A stretch of DNA of 5,245 bases from Pseudomonadota bacterium (GCA_021780975.1 JAJXXS010000271.1:1-5245); one strand, 5' to 3'. Numbered from the stretch's first letter, positions 1-5,245 are shown. Notes: generated from the letters alone by a model not told the origin. A program made the numbers and translations.

Positions 1-638
1 TCACCGTCGCCGCCAAGCATGGCGGCGGGGATCCCAATTTCAACCCCAGGCTCAGGCTGGCCATCGACAAGGCCAAGGCGGACAACATGCCAGCCGACAA
101 CATCGAGCGTGCCATCAAACGGGGCACCGGGGAGTTGGAGGGTGTGAGCTACGAGGAAGTGCGCTATGAGGGCTACGGCATCGGTGGCGCGGCGGTCATG
201 GTGGATTGCCTCACCGACAACAAGACACGCACCGTAGCGGACGTGCGCCACGCCTTCAGCAAATACGGCGGCAATCTGGGCACCGACGGTTCGGTGGCGT
301 TCCAGTTCAAGCATTGCGGCCAGATCATCCTGGCCCCGGGCGCTGACGAGGACAAAATCATGGAAGTCGCACTCGACGCTGGTGCGGAAGATGTGCTCCA
401 CAATGAGGATGATTCCATCGAGGTCATCACTGCGCCTGCCAACGAGGAGTTCGCCGCTGTGGTGGATGCCCTGACCAAGGCCGGACTCAAACCGGAATTC
501 GCCGAGATCACCATGAAGCCGGAGAACGAAATCGGACTGGCCGGCGACGATGTGGTGAAGATGCAGAAAATCCTCGACGCCCTGGAAAGCCTGGACGACG
601 TCCAGAACGTGTACAGCAACGCGGTGCTTCCGGAGTAG
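1..638 (+). CDS. yebC: YebC/PmpR/TACO1-family protein, 5' end outside the window
   Basis: Reading frame open from base 3 to a TAG stop at 636-638; 211 residues are visible. Compared with the roughly 240-250 residue family, about 35 N-terminal residues lie upstream. Visible family hallmarks in order: GGGDPNFNPRLRLAIDKA, NMPADNIERAIKRG, YEGYGIGGAAVMVDCLTDNKTRTVADVRHAFSK (in two adjoining pieces), GGNLGTDGSVAFQF, the acidic ALDAGAEDV stretch, and a C-terminal LESLDDVQNVYSN segment. YebC proteins are cytoplasmic. They have been described as DNA-binding regulators (PmpR type) and, like mitochondrial TACO1, as translation factors linked to polyproline synthesis; the sequence cannot tell which role dominates. 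The ATG at 87 is an internal methionine, not the start, because homology continues upstream to the window edge. ruvC follows after 5 nt, so the two are probably one transcript, a common arrangement in proteobacteria. Identification is very secure. Confidence 0.96.
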   Translation, partial: TVAAKHGGGDPNFNPRLRLAIDKAKADNMPADNIERAIKRGTGELEGVSYEEVRYEGYGIGGAAVMVDCLTDNKTRTVADVRHAFSKYGGNLGTDGSVAFQFKHCGQIILAPGADEDKIMEVALDAGAEDVLHNEDDSIEVITAPANEEFAAVVDALTKAGLKPEFAEITMKPENEIGLAGDDVVKMQKILDALESLDDVQNVYSNAVLPE

Positions 639-643
639 GCGGC

Positions 644-1162
644 TTGCGCATACTGGGGATCGATCCGGGGTTGCGGATTACCGGTTTCGGCCTGGTGGAA
701 AAGCAGGGCAACCGCCTTGGTTACGTGACCAGCGGGGTCATCAAGTCAGGCGAAGGTGAATTGCCGGAACGGCTGGGGGTCATTTTTTCCAGTCTTGGGG
801 AATTGCTGCAGGAACACCGGCCCGATTGCGCGGCGGTGGAAAAGGTCTTCGTCAACGTCAATCCACAGTCCACTTTGCTGCTAGGCCAGGCGCGTGGCGC
901 GGCCATCAGTGCGTTGGTGGCGCATCGGCTGCCGGTGGCGGAATACACCGCCCTGCAGATCAAGCAGGCCGTCGTGGGGCGTGGCAAGGCTGCGAAGGAA
1001 CAGGTGCAGGAGATGGTCAAGCGCCTGCTGAGCCTGCCTGTCGCCCCCGGAACAGATGCTTCTGATGCCTTGGCGTGCGCGATCTGTCACGCCCATGGGG
1101 GGCTTGGCCTGGGGAGCATACCAACGGCTGGGCATCGCGTACGCGCCGGAAGATTGCTGTGA
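644..1162 (+). CDS. ruvC: Crossover junction endodeoxyribonuclease RuvC
   Basis: 172 residues, the normal family length (about 173). RuvC is the dimeric Holliday-junction resolvase that makes paired nicks after RuvAB branch migration. The four catalytic acidic residues fall exactly at the numbering known from E. coli RuvC: D7 (in ILGIDPGL), E66 (in AAVEKVF), D138 and D141 (in GTDASDALA). The LGQARGAA helix (residues 80-87) and the GRGKAAKEQV segment (112-121) are also typical. The start is TTG at 644: translation from it gives MRILGIDPGL, and no ATG or GTG gives a correct N terminus. A Shine-Dalgarno-like GGAG at 632-635 lies inside the end of yebC, 8 nt before the start, which points to translational coupling. 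The stop TGA (1160-1162) overlaps the ruvA start. Nothing suggests loss of function. Confidence 0.97.
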   Translation: MRILGIDPGLRITGFGLVEKQGNRLGYVTSGVIKSGEGELPERLGVIFSSLGELLQEHRPDCAAVEKVFVNVNPQSTLLLGQARGAAISALVAHRLPVAEYTALQIKQAVVGRGKAAKEQVQEMVKRLLSLPVAPGTDASDALACAICHAHGGLGLGSIPTAGHRVRAGRLL

Positions 1163-1737
1163 TCGGGCGCATCACGGGCACCCTCCTTGAAAAGCGCCCG
1201 CCCCAGATACTGGTGGAGGTGGCCGGGGTCGGTTATGAAATCGATGTGCCCATGAGCACTTTCTTCCATCTCCCCGCCACTGGCGAGAAGGTGAGCCTCC
1301 ATACCCATCTGGCTGTGCGCGAGGACGCGCATCTGCTCTATGGCTTCGCCACTGATGCCGAACGGCGCTGCTTTCGGGAACTGCTCAAGGTGTCCGGGAT
1401 AGGCGCCAAGACCGCCCTTGCCGTGCTGTCCGGCCTCAATCCGGACGATCTGGCAGCTGCAGTCGCTACGCAGGAGGCTGGGCGGCTCGTCAAGATCCCA
1501 GGCATAGGCAAGAAAACCGCCGAACGCCTGTTGCTGGAGTTGAAGGGCCGCTTGGATTTCGTCGCCGTTCCAGCGGCCAGCGTCGTCGCTGCCGGGGCGG
1601 GTGATGACGTGCGCGACGCCCTGCTCGCGCTTGGGTACCAGTCCCGCGAGGCCGATGCTGTCCTCAAGCAGCTGCCGGCGGGCTTGTCCGTATCAGACGC
1701 TCTGCGCCAGGCACTGCGGCTGCTGGTCAAACCCTGA
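1159..1737 (+). CDS. ruvA: Holliday junction branch migration protein RuvA
   Basis: 192 residues, slightly short of the 203 of E. coli RuvA. RuvA tetramers bind and flatten four-way junctions and load the RuvB ATPase. Domain I (about 1-62) is the OB fold starting MIGRITGTLLEKRPP and carries the acidic pin E55-D56 in VREDAHLLYGF, which matches the known pin residues. Domain II holds two helix-hairpin-helix motifs, VSGIGAKTAL (78-87) and IPGIGKKTAERL (113-124). A linker follows (about 133-148), then domain III (about 149-192, DVRDALLALGYQSREA), the RuvB-contacting part. Start is GTG 1159-1161, overlapping the ruvC TGA as GTGA, with GGAAG at 1148-1152 six nt upstream. The in-frame ATG at 1075 lies within ruvC and would add 28 residues not found in the family. 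ruvB does not follow. Identification is secure. Confidence 0.97.
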   Translation: MIGRITGTLLEKRPPQILVEVAGVGYEIDVPMSTFFHLPATGEKVSLHTHLAVREDAHLLYGFATDAERRCFRELLKVSGIGAKTALAVLSGLNPDDLAAAVATQEAGRLVKIPGIGKKTAERLLLELKGRLDFVAVPAASVVAAGAGDDVRDALLALGYQSREADAVLKQLPAGLSVSDALRQALRLLVKP

Positions 1738-1834
1738 CTTTCCAGGCCGGGCTGACGTCAAAACAGGCTTGCCGTTCGCGTGGGGGCGGAAGATGTCAGG
1801 CACGGGCTTCTGCTTGAGAATCTGAAATTCGAAT
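1738..1834. other. Convergent intergenic gap between ruvA and the zinc-ribbon gene
   Basis: 97 nt between the ruvA stop and the stop of the oppositely oriented zinc-ribbon gene. I looked for a factor-independent terminator and found none: there is no strong GC stem followed by a T tract in either direction. Only small palindromes are visible (GACGTC around 1753 and AATTCGAATT around 1827). The gap marks the junction where ruvB would often begin. Confidence 0.6.
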
Positions 1835-2524
1835 TCAATTGGGATCGCTGTCCTGCCCATATTTGGGAGGGCAGCCGGCCTGCCCCCAGTGCCCGTCGCA
1901 GTACTGCCACAGACAGCGTTGCCGCGAAATGATGTGGGTGATGCCTGCATAGCGCGCCTTGCATTGCGCGACCTGGTCAGCCAGGTTGCTTTGCTGCGAT
2001 GGTGCCGGCACTGCCGGTGTGGTCGCCACGGGAGGCGCGGCAATCTGCGCGGCCACGGCGGGAGGGGGCGCAGGCTTGGGTGTACGCGCAGCCGCATGCG
2101 GTCGGTGGCTGGGCTCGTTCCGGGGCCTGTGCTTGGCTTGCTCTGCGCTTGTGGGTTGCCGCGTGGCGGCAGCGGGATCTGCCGCCGGCAGCAACACCGG
2201 TTTTACCAGGGGCGGTGGCGTGATCACCGCGGGCACGGGAGCAGGCGCAGCCGCTGGCATGGTGATGTGTTGCGTCGTCGTCGCGGGTCTGCTGGCCGCC
2301 CACCAGAGCCCTATGCCTCCAGCCAGAGCCACCGCGGCGCCTCCCAGGAGAGCACGCGTGAAGGTTTTCTGCCGCGAGGCACCGAGGGCAGGCGGGTTGG
2401 GCATTTGAAAAGGCAACACAGTCTGTGGTTCGGCTTGCGCCGGGGCGAGAGCCGTGCCGCAGTTGCGGCAGAATAATGCCGTGCCGTCGTTGGCCGTGCC
2501 GCAGTCCGTACAAAGACGTTTCAC
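1835..2524 (-). CDS. Membrane-anchored zinc-ribbon protein with Pro/Ala-rich linker and Cys-rich C terminus
   Basis: 229 residues; no named family recognised with certainty. Order of parts: a four-cysteine zinc ribbon at the N terminus (C5-x2-C8-x10-C19-x2-C22, in RLCTDCGTAND and LFCRNCGTAL); a short linker with basic residues; one predicted transmembrane helix at about 58-77 (ALLGGAAVALAGGIGLWWAA); a long proline/alanine-rich spacer (about 78-180); and a compact C-terminal segment with C188, C204, C209 and C218 and conserved-looking W206, W213 and G214. By the positive-inside rule the zinc ribbon is cytoplasmic and the C terminus periplasmic, so the C-terminal cysteines may form disulfides. 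The start is GTG at 2524-2522, chosen because AAGGAG (2536-2531) sits 6 nt upstream and the zinc ribbon begins at once; the frame stays open to 2791 but that extension overlaps the upstream gene and looks non-coding. It lies 74 nt downstream of the AsnB-like gene on the same strand and is probably co-transcribed. Function unknown; a scaffold or sensor between cytoplasm and envelope is a guess. Confidence 0.8.
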   Translation of the reverse strand: MKRLCTDCGTANDGTALFCRNCGTALAPAQAEPQTVLPFQMPNPPALGASRQKTFTRALLGGAAVALAGGIGLWWAASRPATTTQHITMPAAAPAPVPAVITPPPLVKPVLLPAADPAAATRQPTSAEQAKHRPRNEPSHRPHAAARTPKPAPPPAVAAQIAAPPVATTPAVPAPSQQSNLADQVAQCKARYAGITHIISRQRCLWQYCDGHWGQAGCPPKYGQDSDPN

Positions 2525-2530
2525 CTTCCT

Positions 2531-2536
2531 CTCCTT
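2531..2536 (-). promoter_or_regulatory. Shine-Dalgarno site that fixes the GTG start of the zinc-ribbon gene
   Basis: Read on the minus strand this is AAGGAG, followed by a 6-nt spacer and the GTG at 2524-2522. It is the best ribosome-binding site in the window and is the main reason for rejecting the longer open frame that begins at 2791. Confidence 0.75.
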
Positions 2537-2598
2537 GCAAGAATTCGCTTTTTTCGGGGGCGGTTGCGCTGGATTTTGGGCGCGGCGGAGGCCGCAGG

Positions 2599-4398
2599 TC
2601 AAGGATGGGCCGCGAGCCATTGCTCCAGCATCACCAGCGCCCACACCATGCTGCCATAGTAGGTGGGGTGCACTTCGGCGTGCTGGCGCTGGAGTTCCGC
2701 CAGGTAGGCCGTCTTGATCCAGCCGCGCTCGGCCAGCCGTGCAAGGCTGGATGCGACCATTTCGTGCAGGGGTGCATGCTGCAAGGCCCACACGCCAAAG
2801 GGCAGGCCAAAGCCATGTTTGCGCTTGCGGATGATTTCGCGCGGCAGCACGTCCTCCAGGGCTTTTTTGAAGAACCAGCGCAGCTTGAGGCCCCTGACCT
2901 TGTAGGGCGGCGGCAGGCGGCCGGAAAAAGCGACCAGATCATCGTCCAGCAAGGGGTAGCGCACGGCAACGCCGGCTGCTTCGGTCATGGCGCCAACTTT
3001 GCGCAGATCGTTGTCCGCCAGGGTGAACTTGAGGTCCAGATGCATCATGCGGTTGACCGCATTTTCCGAACGGGTGCGCTGGTAGACCTCCCTGAGAGCC
3101 GCCAGCGGAGCCTGTTCGTCGATCTGCGCAAGGAATTCCGCAGTGAAGATTTGTGCGGCGCCGCTCTTGTGCAGGAAGTTGTAACTCTCCATGCGGTCAG
3201 GCAAGGGGATGTTGGCCTGCTCCACGTAGCTTTTCAGCTTGCGCAGCGGAAAGCGCTCCGACAGTCCGGGCAGGCGCGTGGGTGGCTCCAGGAGATGCGT
3301 GCGCAACCAGTCGGGAAGGCAGCCGTAGGCCTGAAATATCTTTTGTTTTGCATAGCGGGCATTGCCGCCGAAGATTTCGTCGCCGCCATCTCCTGCCAGC
3401 AGCACTCCGTGTCCGGCGGCTTTGGCCAGTCGCGCGCAGAACAGGGTTGGCACGGCAGATTCGTTGGCGAATGGCTCGTCGTAATTCTGCGCCAAAATAG
3501 GCAATGCCTCGACGATGTCCTGGGGCTGAAGATAGTATTCGTGGGGGCGGCTCCTGAAGCGTGTCGCGGCAATGCGCGCGTAGTGCATTTCGTCAAAGCC
3601 ATCAGCCGCGAAGCCGATCGAAAAGGTATCTACCGGACGCGCCCCGTGCTGGCTCATGATGCCGACGACCGTCGAGGAATCGGTCCCGCCGGAGAGGAAC
3701 GCTCCGGCATCGTCCGCTCCCGTCGCGCGTTCGACGGCCTGGTCCAGAAGCGCACGGAATTCGGCTTTGTAGGAGGCAAAATTGCGCTCGGTGTTCACGC
3801 CGTAATCCAGCGCCCAATAGAAATCCCGTCGCATCTGTCCGTTTTCCCACAGCAGATATTGACCGGGGAGGAGCTTTTCCACGCCGCGATAGATGGTGCG
3901 CGGCGCAGGCACGGTACGAAAGTAGAAATAGTCGAACAGCGCCCGGGGGTCGATTTCGGCGTGCACAGCCGGGTGGCGGACGACGCTCTGCAGATCGGCG
4001 CCGAACGCCATGCCGTCTCCGGTGGGGCCGTAGCAGAGTCGCTCCACCCCCATGCGGTCTATGGCAAGAAGCGCGCGCCGCTGCGTGGGTTCCAGGATGG
4101 CGGCGCTGAAGGTGCCGCCAATATCCCTGAGAATGGCGGCGCCTTTGGCGCGGAAACCAGCGAGCAGCCAGCGCGCCGCCTCGTCTGCCCCGACCGGCAG
4201 GCGCGGGCGGCCGTACAGGGCGGCTATGCCATGGGCGTCCTGATGACAGGCATAGCTCTGCAGGGGGTGGCGCGCCGCCACAGCCCAGCCCGGCCCGCTG
4301 GCCTGGCTTTCGGGCGCAAGCCCTCTTGTCATGGCAGCCAATACAGCTTGTTCGTCAGAGACTTGCCCTAGCCACCCATAGATGCCTTGCGGGGTCAT
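2599..4398 (-). CDS. AsnB-family asparagine synthase-related protein with a degenerate glutaminase domain
   Basis: 599 residues, in the size range of long AsnB-type enzymes of polysaccharide loci. AsnB uses ATP to adenylate a carboxylate and amidates it with ammonia from glutamine. The C-terminal synthetase half is intact: PP-loop FLSGGTDSS (234-242), TFSIGF (258-263), GDGGDEIFGG (336-345), KVGAMTEAAGVAVRYPLLDD (467-486) and KRKHGFGLP (525-533). The N-terminal half (about 1-195) keeps the Ntn-type outline (GIYGWLG; AIDRMGVERLCYG at 112-124; GADLQSVV), but the cysteine that should precede GIxGW is Q4, and no HRGPD or NGEIYN motif is present (the latter region reads AALYGRPRL). The ATG at 4398-4396 is firm: an in-frame TAA lies at 4413-4411 with no ATG, GTG or TTG between, so the cysteine was not lost by misannotation. 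No clear Shine-Dalgarno precedes it. Glutamine hydrolysis is therefore unlikely; it may use free ammonia or another amine, as beta-lactam synthetase and lasso-peptide cyclases do. The true substrate is unknown. It heads a probable two-gene unit and diverges from a sulfotransferase. Confidence 0.9.
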   Translation of the reverse strand: MTPQGIYGWLGQVSDEQAVLAAMTRGLAPESQASGPGWAVAARHPLQSYACHQDAHGIAALYGRPRLPVGADEAARWLLAGFRAKGAAILRDIGGTFSAAILEPTQRRALLAIDRMGVERLCYGPTGDGMAFGADLQSVVRHPAVHAEIDPRALFDYFYFRTVPAPRTIYRGVEKLLPGQYLLWENGQMRRDFYWALDYGVNTERNFASYKAEFRALLDQAVERATGADDAGAFLSGGTDSSTVVGIMSQHGARPVDTFSIGFAADGFDEMHYARIAATRFRSRPHEYYLQPQDIVEALPILAQNYDEPFANESAVPTLFCARLAKAAGHGVLLAGDGGDEIFGGNARYAKQKIFQAYGCLPDWLRTHLLEPPTRLPGLSERFPLRKLKSYVEQANIPLPDRMESYNFLHKSGAAQIFTAEFLAQIDEQAPLAALREVYQRTRSENAVNRMMHLDLKFTLADNDLRKVGAMTEAAGVAVRYPLLDDDLVAFSGRLPPPYKVRGLKLRWFFKKALEDVLPREIIRKRKHGFGLPFGVWALQHAPLHEMVASSLARLAERGWIKTAYLAELQRQHAEVHPTYYGSMVWALVMLEQWLAAHP

Positions 4399-4568
4399 TG
4401 TGTCGTTGATTTAGTAAGGTTCGGGCCGATTTTATTGGTTCAGCGAAAAAAGTGGTGACTTGCTGGCCAAATCCGGGCCATTGAGTGTGTCCAGGAAGAG
4501 AAAAGGCCGGTCGCTGATCAAGGCCTGCACGATCATATTTCCTTGGTAATACTTCGGCGGGGCGGGAA

Positions 4569-4584
4569 TGGGCTTATATTTGCT
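4569..4584 (+). promoter_or_regulatory. Possible sigma-54 promoter, upstream copy
   Basis: TGGGCT-TATAT-TTGCT. It keeps the invariant GG (4570-4571), 10-nt spacing and GC (4582-4583) of the -24/-12 class, and a perfect TTGCT -12 element, but matches TGGCAC at the -24 element only in TGG. The predicted start would be near 4595, giving a leader of about 60 nt to the sulfotransferase start. Weaker than the downstream copy; the two share ATTTGCTTGCYGG. Confidence 0.33.
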
Positions 4585-4624
4585 TGCCGGTTGAGCCGGG
4601 TCTGGCCGTTAATTTGCTTGCTGG
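4578..4624 (+). repeat. Pair of 13-bp direct repeats, ATTTGCTTGCYGG
   Basis: ATTTGCTTGCCGG at 4578-4590 and ATTTGCTTGCTGG at 4612-4624, 12 of 13 bases identical, 34 bp apart. Each copy contains the -12 part of one of the two sigma-54-like elements. The repeat could reflect a local duplication of the promoter, or binding sites for a factor. Confidence 0.6.
4603..4618 (+). promoter_or_regulatory. Possible sigma-54 promoter of the sulfotransferase gene
   Basis: TGGCCG-TTAAT-TTGCT compared with the consensus TGGCAC-N5-TTGCW: GG at 4604-4605, GC at 4616-4617 with the required 10 nt between, and only two mismatches, both in the -24 element. The predicted transcription start is about 4629, giving a 26-nt leader before the TTG start at 4655. 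Sigma-54 control would need an enhancer-binding activator, which is not encoded here. This is a pattern match by eye, not proof. Confidence 0.45.
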
Positions 4625-4631
4625 CCGGAAG

Positions 4632-4644
4632 GCAAAAATTTTGC
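4632..4644. repeat. 13-bp perfect palindrome before the sulfotransferase ribosome-binding site
   Basis: GCAAAA-A-TTTTGC: 6-bp arms around a single A. It directly precedes GGGGAAG, the likely ribosome-binding site (4645-4651). It could be an operator, or in RNA a weak short hairpin near the 5' end of the predicted leader. No known factor is assigned. Confidence 0.55.
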
Positions 4645-4654
4645 GGGGAAGTGT

Positions 4655-5245
4655 TTGAGGAAATTTTTCGGCAAGGTCGGCAAGACCTTGCGCCATCACT
4701 ACAAGGGGGTGCAGCGCCGCGCGCGCAGCGCTTATTGGGCCCTGAAGCGGCCACGCGCGGTGCGCCCCATCATTGTGGTGGGCTGCTCGCGGGCTGGCAC
4801 CACGCTGGTATACAAGACCCTGTCGCAGTCACGTGAAATCGGCAGCTTGCAGCGCGAAACGCACGATTTCTGGGTCGACTTGCATCCGCTTGAAAGAAAA
4901 GACTGGGAAACCCACGCCCTGGCTGCTGCGGACGCCAGCGCCACGGATCGCGATTACGTCGCCAGCTATTTCTATGCGCATACAGGACAGCATCGTTGGG
5001 TGGACAAAAACAACCAGAACGGCCTGTGTGTTCCCTATCTCCAGGCGCTGTTTCCCGACGCAATGTTCATCTATGTGAAGCGCAGCCCCGGAGATAATCT
5101 GAATTCGCTTATCGAAGGCTGGGGCAAGCCGGACGAGTTCGCCACCTGGTCGCAGGCCTTGCCGGCGCAAGTGGCTGTCGAGGACGGGCGCTACACACAA
5201 TGGTGCTTTTTCCTTGCCGAGGGTTGGCGCAGTTATCTGCGCGCG
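4655..5245 (+). CDS. PAPS-dependent sulfotransferase, 3' end outside the window
   Basis: 197 residues visible, frame still open at the window end. Sulfotransferases move sulfate from PAPS to hydroxyl or amino groups of sugars, lipids or small molecules. The 5'-phosphosulfate loop is IIVVGCSRAGTTLVYKTL (39-56, core GCSRAGTT at 43-50). The 3'-phosphate motif is IYVKRSPGDNLNSLIEGW, with R143 and S151 eight residues apart as in the family. W106-V107-D108-K109 of HRWVDKNNQNG lies where the related enzymes have a WxxKxP-like segment. The first 36 residues hold 12 Lys/Arg and no acidic residue, then the core fold begins, so membrane or nucleic-acid contact of the N terminus is possible. The proposed start is TTG 4655, with GGGGAAG (4645-4651) close upstream; there is no ATG between the in-frame TAA at 4610-4612 and the P-loop, and the GTG at 4709 or 4760 are alternatives. 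It diverges from the AsnB-like gene; the acceptor is unknown. Confidence 0.88.
   Translation, partial: MRKFFGKVGKTLRHHYKGVQRRARSAYWALKRPRAVRPIIVVGCSRAGTTLVYKTLSQSREIGSLQRETHDFWVDLHPLERKDWETHALAAADASATDRDYVASYFYAHTGQHRWVDKNNQNGLCVPYLQALFPDAMFIYVKRSPGDNLNSLIEGWGKPDEFATWSQALPAQVAVEDGRYTQWCFFLAEGWRSYLRA

Larger units (their letters stand above)
4399..4654. promoter_or_regulatory. Divergent control region between the AsnB-like gene and the sulfotransferase
   Basis: 256 nt without a convincing gene, visibly more AT-rich than the flanking coding DNA. It must carry the promoters for both directions. It contains two tandem sigma-54-like elements for the + strand (4569-4584, 4603-4618), a weaker -24/-12-like match on the minus strand (4480-4466), a minus-strand TAAAAT (4434-4429) that could be a -10 box but has no matching -35, a 10-bp direct repeat CTTGCTGGCC (4459-4468 and 4617-4626), and a palindrome at 4632-4644. 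I did not identify a known activator-binding site. Confidence 0.6.

Noticed and set aside
1075..1158. A longer RuvA starting at the ATG at 1075
   Set aside because: It would add 28 residues inside ruvC that are not part of RuvA; the GTG at 1159 gives the conserved MIGR N terminus with a good ribosome-binding site.
1889..2476. Open frames of 150-195 codons on the + strand opposite the zinc-ribbon gene
   Set aside because: Composition is Arg/Gly/Cys-rich from antisense reading of the Pro/Ala linker; no motif, no ribosome-binding site, and a better gene lies on the other strand.
2582..2595. Inverted repeat GCGGC-ggag-GCCGC just after the AsnB-like stop as a terminator
   Set aside because: The stem is only 5 bp, no T tract follows in either direction, and it lies within a likely two-gene transcript.
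2525..2791. N-terminal extension of the zinc-ribbon protein to an ATG at 2791
   Set aside because: It overlaps the end of the AsnB-like gene, has no family character, and a strong Shine-Dalgarno with GTG sits exactly before the zinc ribbon at 2524.
2425..4371. A 648-codon open frame on the + strand opposite the AsnB-like gene
   Set aside because: It runs in codon register with the minus-strand gene, so stops would need TTA, CTA or TCA codons there, which GC-rich coding DNA avoids. The translation shows no recognisable domain, while the minus strand encodes clear AsnB motifs.
4399..4413. The missing Cys of the AsnB-like protein being a start-site error
   Set aside because: The in-frame TAA at 4413-4411 leaves only ATC AAC GAC ACA before the ATG, so no upstream start can supply a Cys; I also saw no MCGI in the other frames just upstream.
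4543..4836. A 97-codon open frame on the + strand across the intergenic region
   Set aside because: It runs in a different frame through the sulfotransferase P-loop coding sequence and shows no motif of its own; the sulfotransferase frame is clearly the coding one.

Overview
The window looks like chromosomal DNA from a GC-rich betaproteobacterium. The basis is the YebC, RuvC and RuvA protein sequences, the yebC-ruvC-ruvA gene order, and frequent TTG and GTG starts. The lineage is an inference from sequence character, not from a search. It divides into a conserved housekeeping block (1-1737) and an accessory block (1835-5245).

Housekeeping block, + strand: the 3' end of yebC, then ruvC (TTG start, 5 nt after yebC stops), then ruvA (GTG start overlapping the ruvC stop by 4 nt). 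This is a tightly packed, translationally coupled unit for Holliday-junction processing. RuvC is the resolvase and RuvA the junction-binding subunit of the RuvAB motor. All catalytic and DNA-binding residues I could check are present. The usual next gene, ruvB, is not here: 97 nt after ruvA the coding strand switches.

Accessory block: two genes on the - strand, probably co-transcribed, in the order AsnB-family ATP-dependent amidotransferase/ligase (4398-2599), then a small membrane-anchored zinc-ribbon protein (2524-1835). Diverging from them on the + strand is a PAPS-dependent sulfotransferase, cut by the window end (4655 onward). A 256-nt divergent control region separates the two directions. 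It holds two tandem sigma-54-like -24/-12 elements 34 bp apart facing the sulfotransferase, and a 13-bp palindrome just before its ribosome-binding site.

The most notable point is the AsnB-family protein. Its synthetase half is intact (PP-loop SGGTDSS, GDGGDEIFGG, KRKHGFGLP), but its glutaminase half lacks the nucleophilic cysteine and the usual glutamine-binding motifs. An in-frame stop 15 nt upstream of the ATG rules out a wrongly chosen start. It may use ammonia or another amine nucleophile instead of glutamine. Together with the sulfotransferase and possible sigma-54 control, this suggests a surface-polysaccharide or cell-envelope modification locus, as seen around exosortase/EPS systems of betaproteobacteria. 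No exosortase, glycosyltransferase or regulator gene is visible, so that role is inferred. I see no RNA genes, CRISPR array, insertion sequence or attachment site.
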